A program made the translations under genes and the position numbers. The notes under the pieces were generated by a model. The model was not told where the DNA came from. It searched no databases and saw only the letters and a list, made by a program, of their open reading frames with translations. A DNA stretch of 6,737 bases from an uncultured Veillonella sp. (GTDB taxonomy: Bacteria > Bacillota > Negativicutes > Veillonellales > Veillonellaceae), in NCBI GenBank assembly GCA_900552715.1, contig USAV01000099.1, positions 1-6,737 of the forward strand, given 5' to 3'. Below are positions 1-5,856 of this stretch, one piece after another (the first letter of the stretch is position 1; each line of letters opens with the position of its first letter).

Positions 1-24
1 ATTATTATCGTCAACATTAAATAG

Positions 25-45
25 ATGAATTATATATTAATTCAT
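25..45. repeat. Inverted repeat upstream of the helicase gene promoter
   Basis: The arms ATGAATTA (25-32) and TAATTCAT (38-45) are perfect reverse complements around a 5-nt TATAT loop. The element lies about 40 bp upstream of the -10 box of the nuclease-helicase gene. It could be a binding site for a dimeric regulator. A terminator role for a gene left of the window is less likely, because the stem has no GC and no clean T-run follows. AT-rich DNA produces such repeats by chance, so the function is inference. Confidence 0.35.
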
Positions 46-61
46 TATGTATTTTAACCCG

Positions 62-94
62 TATCAAATATCATTTTATAAAAAATGCTATAAT
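62..94 (+). promoter_or_regulatory. Probable sigma-A promoter with extended -10
   Basis: TGCTATAAT at 86-94 is a perfect extended -10 element (TGn plus TATAAT). No good -35 is present at the usual spacing; the bases near 62-71 are only weakly similar, which is common for extended -10 promoters. Transcription would start near position 101. That gives a leader of about 50 nt before the nuclease-helicase ATG at 152. Confidence 0.6.
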
Positions 95-107
95 ATTATT
101 ATTCAAC

Positions 108-123
108 AAAATTCATGAATTTT
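108..123. repeat. Perfect 16-bp palindrome in the leader, candidate operator
   Basis: AAAATTCATGAATTTT is a perfect palindrome with no spacer, sitting just downstream of the expected transcription start. This is a typical place for a repressor site that blocks the promoter at 86-94. It shares the ATTCAT/ATGAAT hexamers with the inverted repeat at 25-45, but with the half-sites in the opposite order. No regulator gene is visible in the window, so an operator role is inferred. Confidence 0.4.
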
Positions 124-151
124 CCTTCATGTTAAATTTCTAGGTTACAAT

Positions 152-2131
152 ATGATTATCTACTCTTCCACAAAACAATCCTTCATCCAAGATTTCGAAC
201 AAGGTGTCTTGGTAAAAAAATTACATCAAACGTTAACAGAAAAATATCGTCGTGTTGGTGAATCTGAAATTCATTCATGGCAAACTTCTTTATCTTATAT
301 GGCTAATGTTATGCGTGATTTTGCTATACCGGACTTAGCTGGAGTTGCTATCGAATATATTGTGCCAAATACGCAAAAACGGGTGGACTTTATTATTACA
401 GGTTTAGATCAACAAGATAAAGAACATGTAGTTATTGTTGAGCTTAAACAATGGGGCGAAGCTTTCAAGGTAACAGATAAAGATAATATTGTATCAACCT
501 ACCTTGGCGGTGGAATCCATGAAGTAACCCACCCTTCTTATCAAGCTTGGTCCTATTGTAGTCTTATTGAAAACTTCAATGAGGATGTGCAAAATCGACC
601 TATTAAGTTACACCCATGTGCTTTTTTACATAATTTTGATGAAAGCATCTCCCCTGAGCTCCGTGATCCTATCTATAATGATATCTTAAATATCTCTCCA
701 ATGTTCACACTAGGCCAAATGGATAGCTTACGTAACTTTATCAAAACCTATATTCCAAAAGCTGATACTACAAATATCATGGAGTCCATTGAGCATGGTA
801 AATTGAGACCATCAAAATCACTTCAAGATTCTATTTTAAATATGCTAAAAGGCAATAAGGAGTTTATTCTTATTGATGACCAAAAGGTTGAGTTTGAACA
901 AATAAAAAAAGCGGCGCTTGATGCTATTAAAAATAATCAAAAAACGGTGTATATAGTTCGTGGTGGTCCTGGTACTGGTAAAAGTGTAGTAGCGATCAAC
1001 TTATTAGCAGAATGTATTCATAATGGTTATATGGCACAGTATATTACTTCAAATGCTGCTCCACGAAATGTATATAGCACCATGCTACAAAAAGGATTTA
1101 AGAAAACAGATATTAAAGCATTATTCCAAAGTAGTGGCACCTTCCATACACGGAAAACGAACGAACTTCAAATTGCAATTGTAGACGAAGCTCATCGATT
1201 ACGTAAAAAATCTGGTATGTTTCAAAACCAAGGTGAAGATCAAATCAAGGAAATCATTAATGCCTCTATTTTTAGTGTATTCTTTATCGATAGAAACCAA
1301 CGTGTTACCTTTAATGATGCTGGAACAATTGATAAAATCAGAAACTTTGCACAAGAGCAAAATTCACTAATATATGAAGGTGTCCTAGAATCTCAATTCC
1401 GTTGTAATGGCTCAGATGGCTATTTAGCATGGCTTGATAATGTACTACAAATTGCAGAAACAGCTAACTACGATGGATTTGAAGGTGATTATGATTTTAA
1501 AATCTTTGATAACCCTCATGAAATGTATGATGCTATAAAAGCAAAAAATAAAATAAACAATAAATCTCGAGTTCTAGCAGGTTATTGTTGGGACTGGCCT
1601 AAAGAAGGTCGCATGACATCTCTCGTAAAAGATATCCAAATACCAGAACATAATTTTGGAATCAGTTGGAATCTAGGTAACTCTGATACATATGCTATTG
1701 ATCCTGACTCTATCAATGAAGCTGGATGTATTCATACAACCCAAGGACTTGAGTTTGAGTATGTAGGTGTAATTATCGGCGACGATTTACGTTATGAAAA
1801 TGGCAAGCTCATCGTAGATATTAATAAACGTGCTAAAACAGATCAGTCTATCAAAGGTATCAAAAAACTTTTAAAGGAAAATCCTGAAGAAGCACAACAT
1901 ATTGCTAATGAGATTGTGAAAAATACCTACCGAACATTAATGACACGAGGCCAAAAGGGCTGTTATATTTACTGTACCAATAAAGAGCTATCTAACTATT
2001 TTAAACTAACATATAACCATCAATTGAGCTATACTTACAACGAACCTCAAGTTGTTCTATCAGAACAACCACTAGCGGCCGATAAAACAAATTCTAATAT
2101 AGATAAACTTAATCTCAAGTTAGATAAATAA
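152..2131 (+). CDS. PD-(D/E)xK-like nuclease / DUF2075 helicase fusion protein
   Basis: This is a 659-residue cytosolic protein with no signal peptide or membrane segment. Residues 1 to about 210 look like a PD-(D/E)xK nuclease fold: E68 on a helix, D79 in RVDF, then the hydrophobic strand VVIV followed by E97-L-K99. Residues from about 265 onward form a DUF2075 (Schlafen-group-3-like) superfamily 1 NTPase/helicase. It has Walker A GGPGTGKS at 271-278, Walker B VDEAHR at 344-349, a TTQGLEFEYVGV motif at 529-540 and a late TRGQKG arginine motif at 598-603. Such proteins bind ATP and probably process nucleic acid; many lie in defence or accessory regions, but no substrate can be read from the sequence. 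The ATG at 152 is chosen because MIIYSST is a typical family start and a short AGG lies 7 nt upstream. The gene stands alone, with its own promoter and a hairpin 7 nt after the stop. The last 20 or so residues are polar and probably disordered. Confidence 0.85.
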   Translation: MIIYSSTKQSFIQDFEQGVLVKKLHQTLTEKYRRVGESEIHSWQTSLSYMANVMRDFAIPDLAGVAIEYIVPNTQKRVDFIITGLDQQDKEHVVIVELKQWGEAFKVTDKDNIVSTYLGGGIHEVTHPSYQAWSYCSLIENFNEDVQNRPIKLHPCAFLHNFDESISPELRDPIYNDILNISPMFTLGQMDSLRNFIKTYIPKADTTNIMESIEHGKLRPSKSLQDSILNMLKGNKEFILIDDQKVEFEQIKKAALDAIKNNQKTVYIVRGGPGTGKSVVAINLLAECIHNGYMAQYITSNAAPRNVYSTMLQKGFKKTDIKALFQSSGTFHTRKTNELQIAIVDEAHRLRKKSGMFQNQGEDQIKEIINASIFSVFFIDRNQRVTFNDAGTIDKIRNFAQEQNSLIYEGVLESQFRCNGSDGYLAWLDNVLQIAETANYDGFEGDYDFKIFDNPHEMYDAIKAKNKINNKSRVLAGYCWDWPKEGRMTSLVKDIQIPEHNFGISWNLGNSDTYAIDPDSINEAGCIHTTQGLEFEYVGVIIGDDLRYENGKLIVDINKRAKTDQSIKGIKKLLKENPEEAQHIANEIVKNTYRTLMTRGQKGCYIYCTNKELSNYFKLTYNHQLSYTYNEPQVVLSEQPLAADKTNSNIDKLNLKLDK

Positions 2132-2137
2132 CAATAC

Positions 2138-2179
2138 AGAGAGCCAGTAGCGCTATTTCTATAGCACTACTGGCTCTCT
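2138..2179 (+). terminator. Long hairpin after the helicase gene, probable terminator
   Basis: A 19-bp stem (2138-2156 with 2161-2179) closes on a TTCT loop with a single C-A mismatch. It starts 7 nt after the stop codon of the nuclease-helicase gene. The run after it on the plus strand (CATATTT) is only modestly T-rich, and the minus-strand exit (GTATTGTTATTT) is similar. The hairpin may therefore terminate both the + strand gene and any minus-strand transcription coming from the 155-residue gene and its downstream remnants. Confidence 0.7.
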
Positions 2180-2217
2180 CATATTTAAAACAAATTTCAT
2201 CTACATACATTAACTAT

Positions 2218-2406
2218 TTACTTCTTCCCCACCAACTGATAACTCATATCCACCAGCATTTTAAATTTTTCAGCATCTTCATATCTTTCAATATCCATCG
2301 AGATCCAGTGTTGTTTATTCATATGATACGCAAGGTAGATTCCACGTTCACGAATTAGGGTAGGAATTAATTTACTGCTTTTTAGGAAATAAAGTTATAT
2401 TAACTA
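2218..2406 (-). pseudogene. Remnant of an MmcQ/YjbR-family gene (3' half)
   Basis: The minus strand from about 2406 to the TAA at 2218-2220 closely matches the 3' half of the intact MmcQ/YjbR gene at 3486-3845. From 2373 down, an open frame of 51 residues carries the family motif AYHMNKQHWIS and ends in YQLVGKK; the intact copy ends in YQLVGHK. Nearer its upstream edge a few extra bases around 2374-2390 break the frame relative to the intact gene. The first half of the gene, about 60 codons, is absent. There is no start codon or ribosome binding site in a useful place, so this is best read as a broken duplicate and not as a small gene. Confidence 0.85.
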
Positions 2407-2562
2407 CACCGCTTAGTACAGCTAACATACCGACTAAAATTTCTGAGTATTTATCTTTATCATTTGCATTATCTACGTATTGGACCACATCACGGAAGTC
2501 TTCTGACGGTACTTTATAATCTAAATTTGACATGATATAGTTCATATATAAATACTTATTCT
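2372..2562 (-). pseudogene. Remnant of the 408-aa exported-protein gene (3' end only)
   Basis: The minus-strand frame from about 2562 to the TAA at 2372-2374 matches residues about 347-396 of the intact 408-residue exported protein: NKYLYMNYIMSN here against DKYLYTHFIMANS, and VVQYVDNAND against IVQYVDNAND. Similarity to that gene stops near 2413. From about 2406 down the DNA matches the MmcQ/YjbR gene instead, so the final residues (ending FPKKQ) are read through a deletion joint. The whole N-terminal region, about 346 residues including the signal peptide, is missing. The upstream edge abuts the stop codon of the 155-residue gene. An in-frame ATG exists at 2543-2545 but has no convincing ribosome binding site. 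Confidence 0.85.
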
Positions 2563-3030
2563 CTATTTCTTTAACGCTTGTTGATATTGATTAAATTCAG
2601 CCTTAGCCACATTAATTATTTTTCTATATAAATCCTGGTTAACTTGCATATCTGTATAACGAATAAACTCACCAGTTTTATCAAATGGTTTCGATTTCGC
2701 AGCAAATGGATTAGTATGAGAGGCTACGCCAGCTTCTCTCCCAATAATTAATGAATCATGATATGGATTTACATAAAATAGATAATAAGTACCTAAATGG
2801 CTTCCACCAGATGCACAATAAGCCACAGGAACTAGTCCATAATCCTTAAATGTGCGCATAGAATATGCTGCTACTTCAGATACAACACCATCATTCATAG
2901 ACATGTCCGCAACAACCCAACCATTGTAAGGACCGTAGCCCTCACCTTTACCAACTATTTCAGATGTTCTTGCATGACAACTAAAAGCAATTGTGCTAAT
3001 AGCTAGTAATGCTAATAATAACTTTTTCAT
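2563..3030 (-). CDS. Exported protein of unknown family, 155 aa
   Basis: I do not recognise this family. The N-terminus MKKLLLALLAISTIAFSCHA is a clear Sec signal peptide, with signal peptidase I cleavage likely after A20 or A21. A Cys lies in the signal sequence (AFSC), but the residues before it fit a lipobox poorly, so a lipoprotein is possible yet less likely. The mature part of about 135 residues has one Cys (in AYCASGG), a Gly/Tyr-rich first half, and a charged helical C-terminus rich in Gln and Lys. A strong site, AAGGAGG at 3042-3048, lies 11 nt before the ATG and supports the start. The stop codon falls at the edge of the decayed duplicate downstream, so the 3' end of the gene could have been set by that rearrangement. 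It is transcribed divergently from the 78-residue gene. Confidence 0.75.
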   Translation of the reverse strand: MKKLLLALLAISTIAFSCHARTSEIVGKGEGYGPYNGWVVADMSMNDGVVSEVAAYSMRTFKDYGLVPVAYCASGGSHLGTYYLFYVNPYHDSLIIGREAGVASHTNPFAAKSKPFDKTGEFIRYTDMQVNQDLYRKIINVAKAEFNQYQQALKK

Positions 3031-3061
3031 TTAATTACTTCCCTCCTTAATTCTCTCAAAT

Positions 3062-3090
3062 ATTATATATATAGAATATCATATTTTATT
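3062..3090 (-). promoter_or_regulatory. Candidate promoter of the 155-aa exported protein gene
   Basis: On the minus strand a perfect TATAAT lies at 3067-3062, about 14 nt upstream of the AAGGAGG box, with a predicted start near 3055. The -35 region around 3085-3090 reads AATAAA and is poor. The stretch is very AT-rich, so other -10 matches are possible. Confidence 0.35.
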
Positions 3091-3103
3091 TGACTCATAG
3101 TAG

Positions 3104-3109
3104 TATAAT
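3104..3109 (+). promoter_or_regulatory. Candidate -10 box of the 78-aa exported peptide gene
   Basis: TATAAT at 3104-3109 is followed by an expected start near 3116, just before the AAGGAGG box at 3124-3130. No good -35 sits 17 bp upstream (ATATTT at 3081-3086). Together with the minus-strand -10 at 3062-3067 it makes the 108-bp gap between the two small genes a divergent promoter region. Confidence 0.35.
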
Positions 3110-3138
3110 ATAAATATAGGAACAAGGAGGTAATTACT

Positions 3139-3375
3139 ATGAAATTTACAAAACGTATACTCATCATGACTGCTTTAGCCGTAACCGCTGTTGTATCTAC
3201 TGGATTTGCTTACGATTATGTATGCAATAACTCTCAGTACAATTGCAACACTAACACACAATACAACTCCGATAACAATGCGAACAATACTAACTATGCA
3301 ACATCCAACAATGACAACCAAAATTACTGCGGTCCAAACTCAAATTTTAGAGGATGCGGCGGATATAGAAGATAA
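3139..3375 (+). CDS. Small Asn- and Cys-rich exported peptide, 78 aa
   Basis: I do not recognise this family. MKFTKRILIMTALAVTAVV begins a textbook Sec signal peptide that probably ends at A24 (TGFA before YDYVC). The mature peptide is only about 54 residues, of which 17 are Asn, with many Tyr, Ser, Thr and Gln. It has four Cys: YVC, YNC, YCG and GCG. The C-terminus GCGGYRR is basic. Four Cys allow two disulfide bonds outside the cytoplasm, or metal binding. A strong ribosome binding site, AAGGAGG at 3124-3130, lies 8 nt before the ATG, and a perfect hairpin follows 15 nt after the stop, so this is a well-formed transcription unit. It is convergent with the MmcQ/YjbR operon and divergent from the 155-residue gene. 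Low-complexity composition makes homology calls unreliable. Confidence 0.8.
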   Translation: MKFTKRILIMTALAVTAVVSTGFAYDYVCNNSQYNCNTNTQYNSDNNANNTNYATSNNDNQNYCGPNSNFRGCGGYRR

Positions 3376-3390
3376 TATGGTAAATATAGT

Positions 3391-3427
3391 AAAAGCCTAT
3401 AGTACTAAACATGTACTATAGGCTTTT
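3391..3427 (+). terminator. Perfect hairpin between convergent genes, probably bidirectional
   Basis: The 15-nt arms AAAAGCCTATAGTAC (3391-3405) and GTACTATAGGCTTTT (3413-3427) are exact reverse complements with a 7-nt loop. T-runs end the stem on both strands. It follows the 78-residue gene on the plus strand. On the minus strand it lies about 60 nt past the end of the MmcQ/YjbR gene, so it can end transcription from both sides. Confidence 0.85.
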
Positions 3428-3485
3428 GTCATATACTTTCAGAAGATAAGAAAAATATTAGAATAGTAACTGTTAACAAATTTGG

Positions 3486-3845
3486 CTACTTATGCCCCAC
3501 CAACTGATAGCTCATATCCACTAGCATTTTAAGTTTCTCTATATCTTCATAGCTTTCTATATCCACCGATATCCAGTGTTGTTTATTCATATGATAGGCA
3601 GGATAGATTCCGTTTTCATGGATCAGATTAGGAATCAAGTCGGGTTCGCATTTTAGATTGACTATATCCATAGCTTCATTTGTATCTCGACCTACTTGAT
3701 GGCCTTTGATATCAAAAATTCCAGCAAACCATTTTTGATTATCTCTACGTCGGATTACTATATAGTCAGGGTATCTTTCCCATGGATAATCAACATCACA
3801 AACATATTCTTGTTGTATGTATTGAAGTAATTCATTACGATTCAT
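3486..3845 (-). CDS. MmcQ/YjbR-family protein
   Basis: This 119-residue cytosolic protein matches the MmcQ/YjbR (DUF419) family in size and motifs. It has a short N-terminal helical part, then WERYPDYIVIRRRDNQKWFA at about 22-41, then IVNLKCEP at 61-68, and the hallmark AYHMNKQHWISV at 83-94 followed by a C-terminal helix. The family has a double-wing fold once suggested to bind DNA; its real function is unknown. The ATG at 3843-3845 has AGGAG about 3 nt upstream (ctcct at 3849-3853 on the plus strand), which overlaps the TAG of the preceding exported-protein gene. Only 6 nt separate the two genes, so translational coupling is likely. A decayed copy of the same gene pair lies at 2218-2562. 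No clear reason is visible for a cytosolic protein to be last in an operon of exported proteins. Confidence 0.9.
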   Translation of the reverse strand: MNRNELLQYIQQEYVCDVDYPWERYPDYIVIRRRDNQKWFAGIFDIKGHQVGRDTNEAMDIVNLKCEPDLIPNLIHENGIYPAYHMNKQHWISVDIESYEDIEKLKMLVDMSYQLVGHK

Positions 3846-3851
3846 AATCTC

Positions 3852-5078
3852 CTACCGCGTTTTAATAAAGTCCATATCAAACATATCTTTTGGTATAGCT
3901 GCCATACCTGGTAGACTTCTTGAGTATTTATCTGCATCATTTGCATTATCTACATATTGAACTATGTCACGCAGATCTTTTGCTGGCGTCTCATAATCAG
4001 AGTTCGCCATTATAAAGTGTGTATACAAATATTTATCGTCATACAGCGATTGAATGTACATTCTAGATGTAGAACGATCTACCTCCATATACATAGCCGG
4101 AGTAGCATCATTCCAAACTGTGGCGTATTGGATTGGTTTATAATCAGAATAAGGCTTATACATAATGAAATGTTGTATCAATTTAGAGTTAATTTTATGG
4201 CGATTTGCTAACTCCTCTGGCTTTAATTCTCTTACCATAATACCTTCACGATAACTTTTACTATCATAAATATAAATTGCATCATTATCCGGGCCATGAT
4301 ATGTCAAATTACTTGATTTCAGTGTTTGGAATGTGAATCCATTTATAGTTATCGGTTTAGTTTTGGAAAGTAATTGTTTAGCTGGTTCAATAGATGGTAA
4401 AACATAATTAACTAATGGAGACATTAATTCTTTATACATATATTCCTGATCATGTTTCTTTAACAGTTCTACTTCTCTTTTTTTAGATAAATCATAACTT
4501 ATACGATAATACATCGAAGGCTCTGATTTAACGCTAAAGTTAATTGCCCCTTCTAAAGCACCAGTTTGTGTTGGACTAATCTCCCATGTAGCATGTTTAA
4601 TAGTAGGATATGAAAAGGAGTTTCCTTTTATGGAGTTTACATTATCCTTACGAATGGTATAATGTAAATTTCCATCAATCAAAAGAATATTTCCTTTTTT
4701 AACATCTGTAGTTAATGGGTCCCCTTTCACAGTTTTACCAAACTGACTACTCACAGGCATCGTAAATTTAATATTTGCGCCATTATCTTTAAGAATAAAA
4801 ACAGAGGACGAGAAATTTACGGAATGATTCAGTTCCTCAGTAATGTATACTAACTCATCCATTGACCACTTTCTAGGCATATTATTAGTATATTTTGCCT
4901 TAATTTGACTACCTACATCTACTTCCATATCCTTAGCAGTTTTATCAACTTTACGATAGTTTTGATACGCATCCTTTGAAATTGATGGATCTGCACCGGG
5001 AATATTCACATCAACAGCATAACTAGATACACTAACGGCACTTAATATTACAGCACTTAGTAATAATCGTTTTAACAT
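3852..5078 (-). CDS. Exported protein of unknown family, 408 aa
   Basis: I do not recognise a family. I start at the ATG at 5078, because GGAGAG lies 8 nt upstream and MLKRLLLSAVILSAVSVSSYA is a clean Sec signal peptide, probably cut after A21. An upstream in-frame ATG at 5114 would add 12 residues ahead of the signal and lacks this support. The mature protein has no Cys and no further membrane segment. Its middle (about residues 75-210) alternates short beta-like strands with charged turns. A charged helical stretch follows (KKREVELLKKHDQEYMYKEL, near 210-230), then a second mixed domain from about 250 to the end containing NDATPAMYMEVDRST and IVQYVDNAND. It is the second gene of a likely operon, 47 nt after the 184-residue gene and 6 nt before MmcQ/YjbR. 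A 3' fragment of a paralogue is present at 2372-2562. An extracytoplasmic location is well supported; the function is unknown. Confidence 0.85.
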   Translation of the reverse strand: MLKRLLLSAVILSAVSVSSYAVDVNIPGADPSISKDAYQNYRKVDKTAKDMEVDVGSQIKAKYTNNMPRKWSMDELVYITEELNHSVNFSSSVFILKDNGANIKFTMPVSSQFGKTVKGDPLTTDVKKGNILLIDGNLHYTIRKDNVNSIKGNSFSYPTIKHATWEISPTQTGALEGAINFSVKSEPSMYYRISYDLSKKREVELLKKHDQEYMYKELMSPLVNYVLPSIEPAKQLLSKTKPITINGFTFQTLKSSNLTYHGPDNDAIYIYDSKSYREGIMVRELKPEELANRHKINSKLIQHFIMYKPYSDYKPIQYATVWNDATPAMYMEVDRSTSRMYIQSLYDDKYLYTHFIMANSDYETPAKDLRDIVQYVDNANDADKYSRSLPGMAAIPKDMFDMDFIKTR

Positions 5079-5125
5079 ATACAGCTCTCCATAAAATAGT
5101 AATCTATAAAACAATTTTCTTTAAT

Positions 5126-5680
5126 TTAGTTCTTAACTGGTATCATATTTTCAAAACTTGTGCCATATGCTTCTTTAAAAATATAATTTCCCACTACGTA
5201 TTTAGGATCACGTAAAGCTACATCAACATATTGTTCTGCCCTATTATTAGAATTAGCAAAAGCTATACCTTCATAATTAAAGTCTTCTATACTATTCATA
5301 GTCAATCTCATACCAGAACCAGCTTGTTTGGCATAAATAAGCAAAGAATAATCTTGTGAATACTGTGGTACACGCAATATGCTAGCTACTGTATGTCTTA
5401 TATCATATCGATATGTAACTAAAACCTTATGAATATATGGATTAAGTCTATGACTATTTTTATTTTCAACCTCATATACAACTGCTTGAACTTTATAAAT
5501 AGATTGATCTTCTTCAATACTTTTAATAGAACTCTTATCTACAAAATATGTGATAGAATTCTCACCTGTAATAATAGGAATATTATTTTTATTAATCTTT
5601 ATATCTTGCATCGATATAGCCTGAATTTGTAATGGTAACACTATACAAGACAATAATAAAATGATAAGTATTTTCTTCAT
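5126..5680 (-). CDS. Exported protein of unknown function, 184 aa
   Basis: The N-terminus MKKILIILLLSCIVLPLQIQA is a Sec signal peptide, most likely cleaved after A21. An LLSC sequence at 9-12 resembles a lipobox but leaves a very short hydrophobic stretch, so a lipoprotein is only a possibility. The mature part contains ITYFVDKSSIKSI and, after a short gap, YKVQAVVYEVENK and VLVTYRYDI. This pattern of a Val/Ile-rich sheet around a YxVDxSSI motif loosely recalls small surface proteins of the adhesin-E type; I give it low weight. The gene is probably first in an operon with the 408-residue exported protein and MmcQ/YjbR, separated by 47 nt. Its ribosome binding site is weak (a GA-rich stretch, AAGAGAGAAAGAAA, before the ATG). 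Confidence 0.75.
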   Translation of the reverse strand: MKKILIILLLSCIVLPLQIQAISMQDIKINKNNIPIITGENSITYFVDKSSIKSIEEDQSIYKVQAVVYEVENKNSHRLNPYIHKVLVTYRYDIRHTVASILRVPQYSQDYSLLIYAKQAGSGMRLTMNSIEDFNYEGIAFANSNNRAEQYVDVALRDPKYVVGNYIFKEAYGTSFENMIPVKN

Positions 5681-5722
5681 TATATTTCTTTCTCTCTTAT
5701 TTATTTACATAAACTTTTATAA

Positions 5723-5751
5723 TTTATAACTCTAGGATATCACATAATGAA
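5723..5751 (-). promoter_or_regulatory. Weak candidate promoter of the three-gene operon
   Basis: On the minus strand, TATAAA at 5728-5723 lies 17 bp after TTCATT at 5751-5746. The match to consensus is only fair. It lies between the terminator of the previous gene and the 184-residue gene, where an operon promoter is expected. Confidence 0.3.
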
Positions 5752-5767
5752 CTATTTCTTTCATTAT
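5744..5767. repeat. Inverted repeat over the candidate operon promoter
   Basis: Perfect 8-nt arms ATAATGAA (5744-5751) and TTCATTAT (5760-5767) flank an 8-nt spacer. The repeat covers the candidate -35 of the 184-residue gene operon and abuts the terminator stem that begins at 5768. It may be an operator, but with AT-rich arms chance is not excluded. Confidence 0.3.
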
Positions 5768-5809
5768 ATAAAAGCCTGTAACACTCAAATAAGTATTACA
5801 GGCTTTTAT
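5768..5809 (-). terminator. Terminator of the 213-aa exported protein gene
   Basis: Perfect 14-nt arms at 5768-5781 and 5796-5809 (core AAAAGCCTGTAA / TTACAGGCTTTT) extend inward by three more pairs after one mismatch. On the minus strand the stem ends in TTTTATATAAT. It lies about 50 nt past the stop of the 213-residue gene and separates it from the following operon. Symmetry would allow it to work on both strands. Confidence 0.85.
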
Positions 5810-5856
5810 GCTATTTCAAGTTTATATTAGAACTCGCTCCACCAATATACTATTTT

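Noticed and set aside
3090..3095. TTGACT as a -35 box for the 78-aa gene
   Set aside because: It is only 8 bp from the best TATAAT (3104-3109). A 17-bp spacing would put the -10 on AATATA and the start inside the ribosome binding site.
3191..3421. Open frame on the plus strand overlapping the 78-aa gene
   Set aside because: It overlaps the well-supported 78-aa gene in another frame, has no ribosome binding site, and runs into the terminator hairpin.
3957..4211. Plus-strand open frame inside the 408-aa gene
   Set aside because: It is antisense to a long gene with clear coding features and has no start signals. The protein is rich in Ile, Arg and Cys, as expected for a chance frame.
5079..5114. 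Upstream ATG at 5114 as start of the 408-aa gene
   Set aside because: It would place 12 residues ahead of a complete signal peptide, and the GGAGAG site points to the ATG at 5078.
5429..5632. Plus-strand open frame inside the 184-aa gene
   Set aside because: It is antisense to the signal-peptide gene, with low-complexity Asn/Ile/Phe content typical of AT-rich shadow frames.
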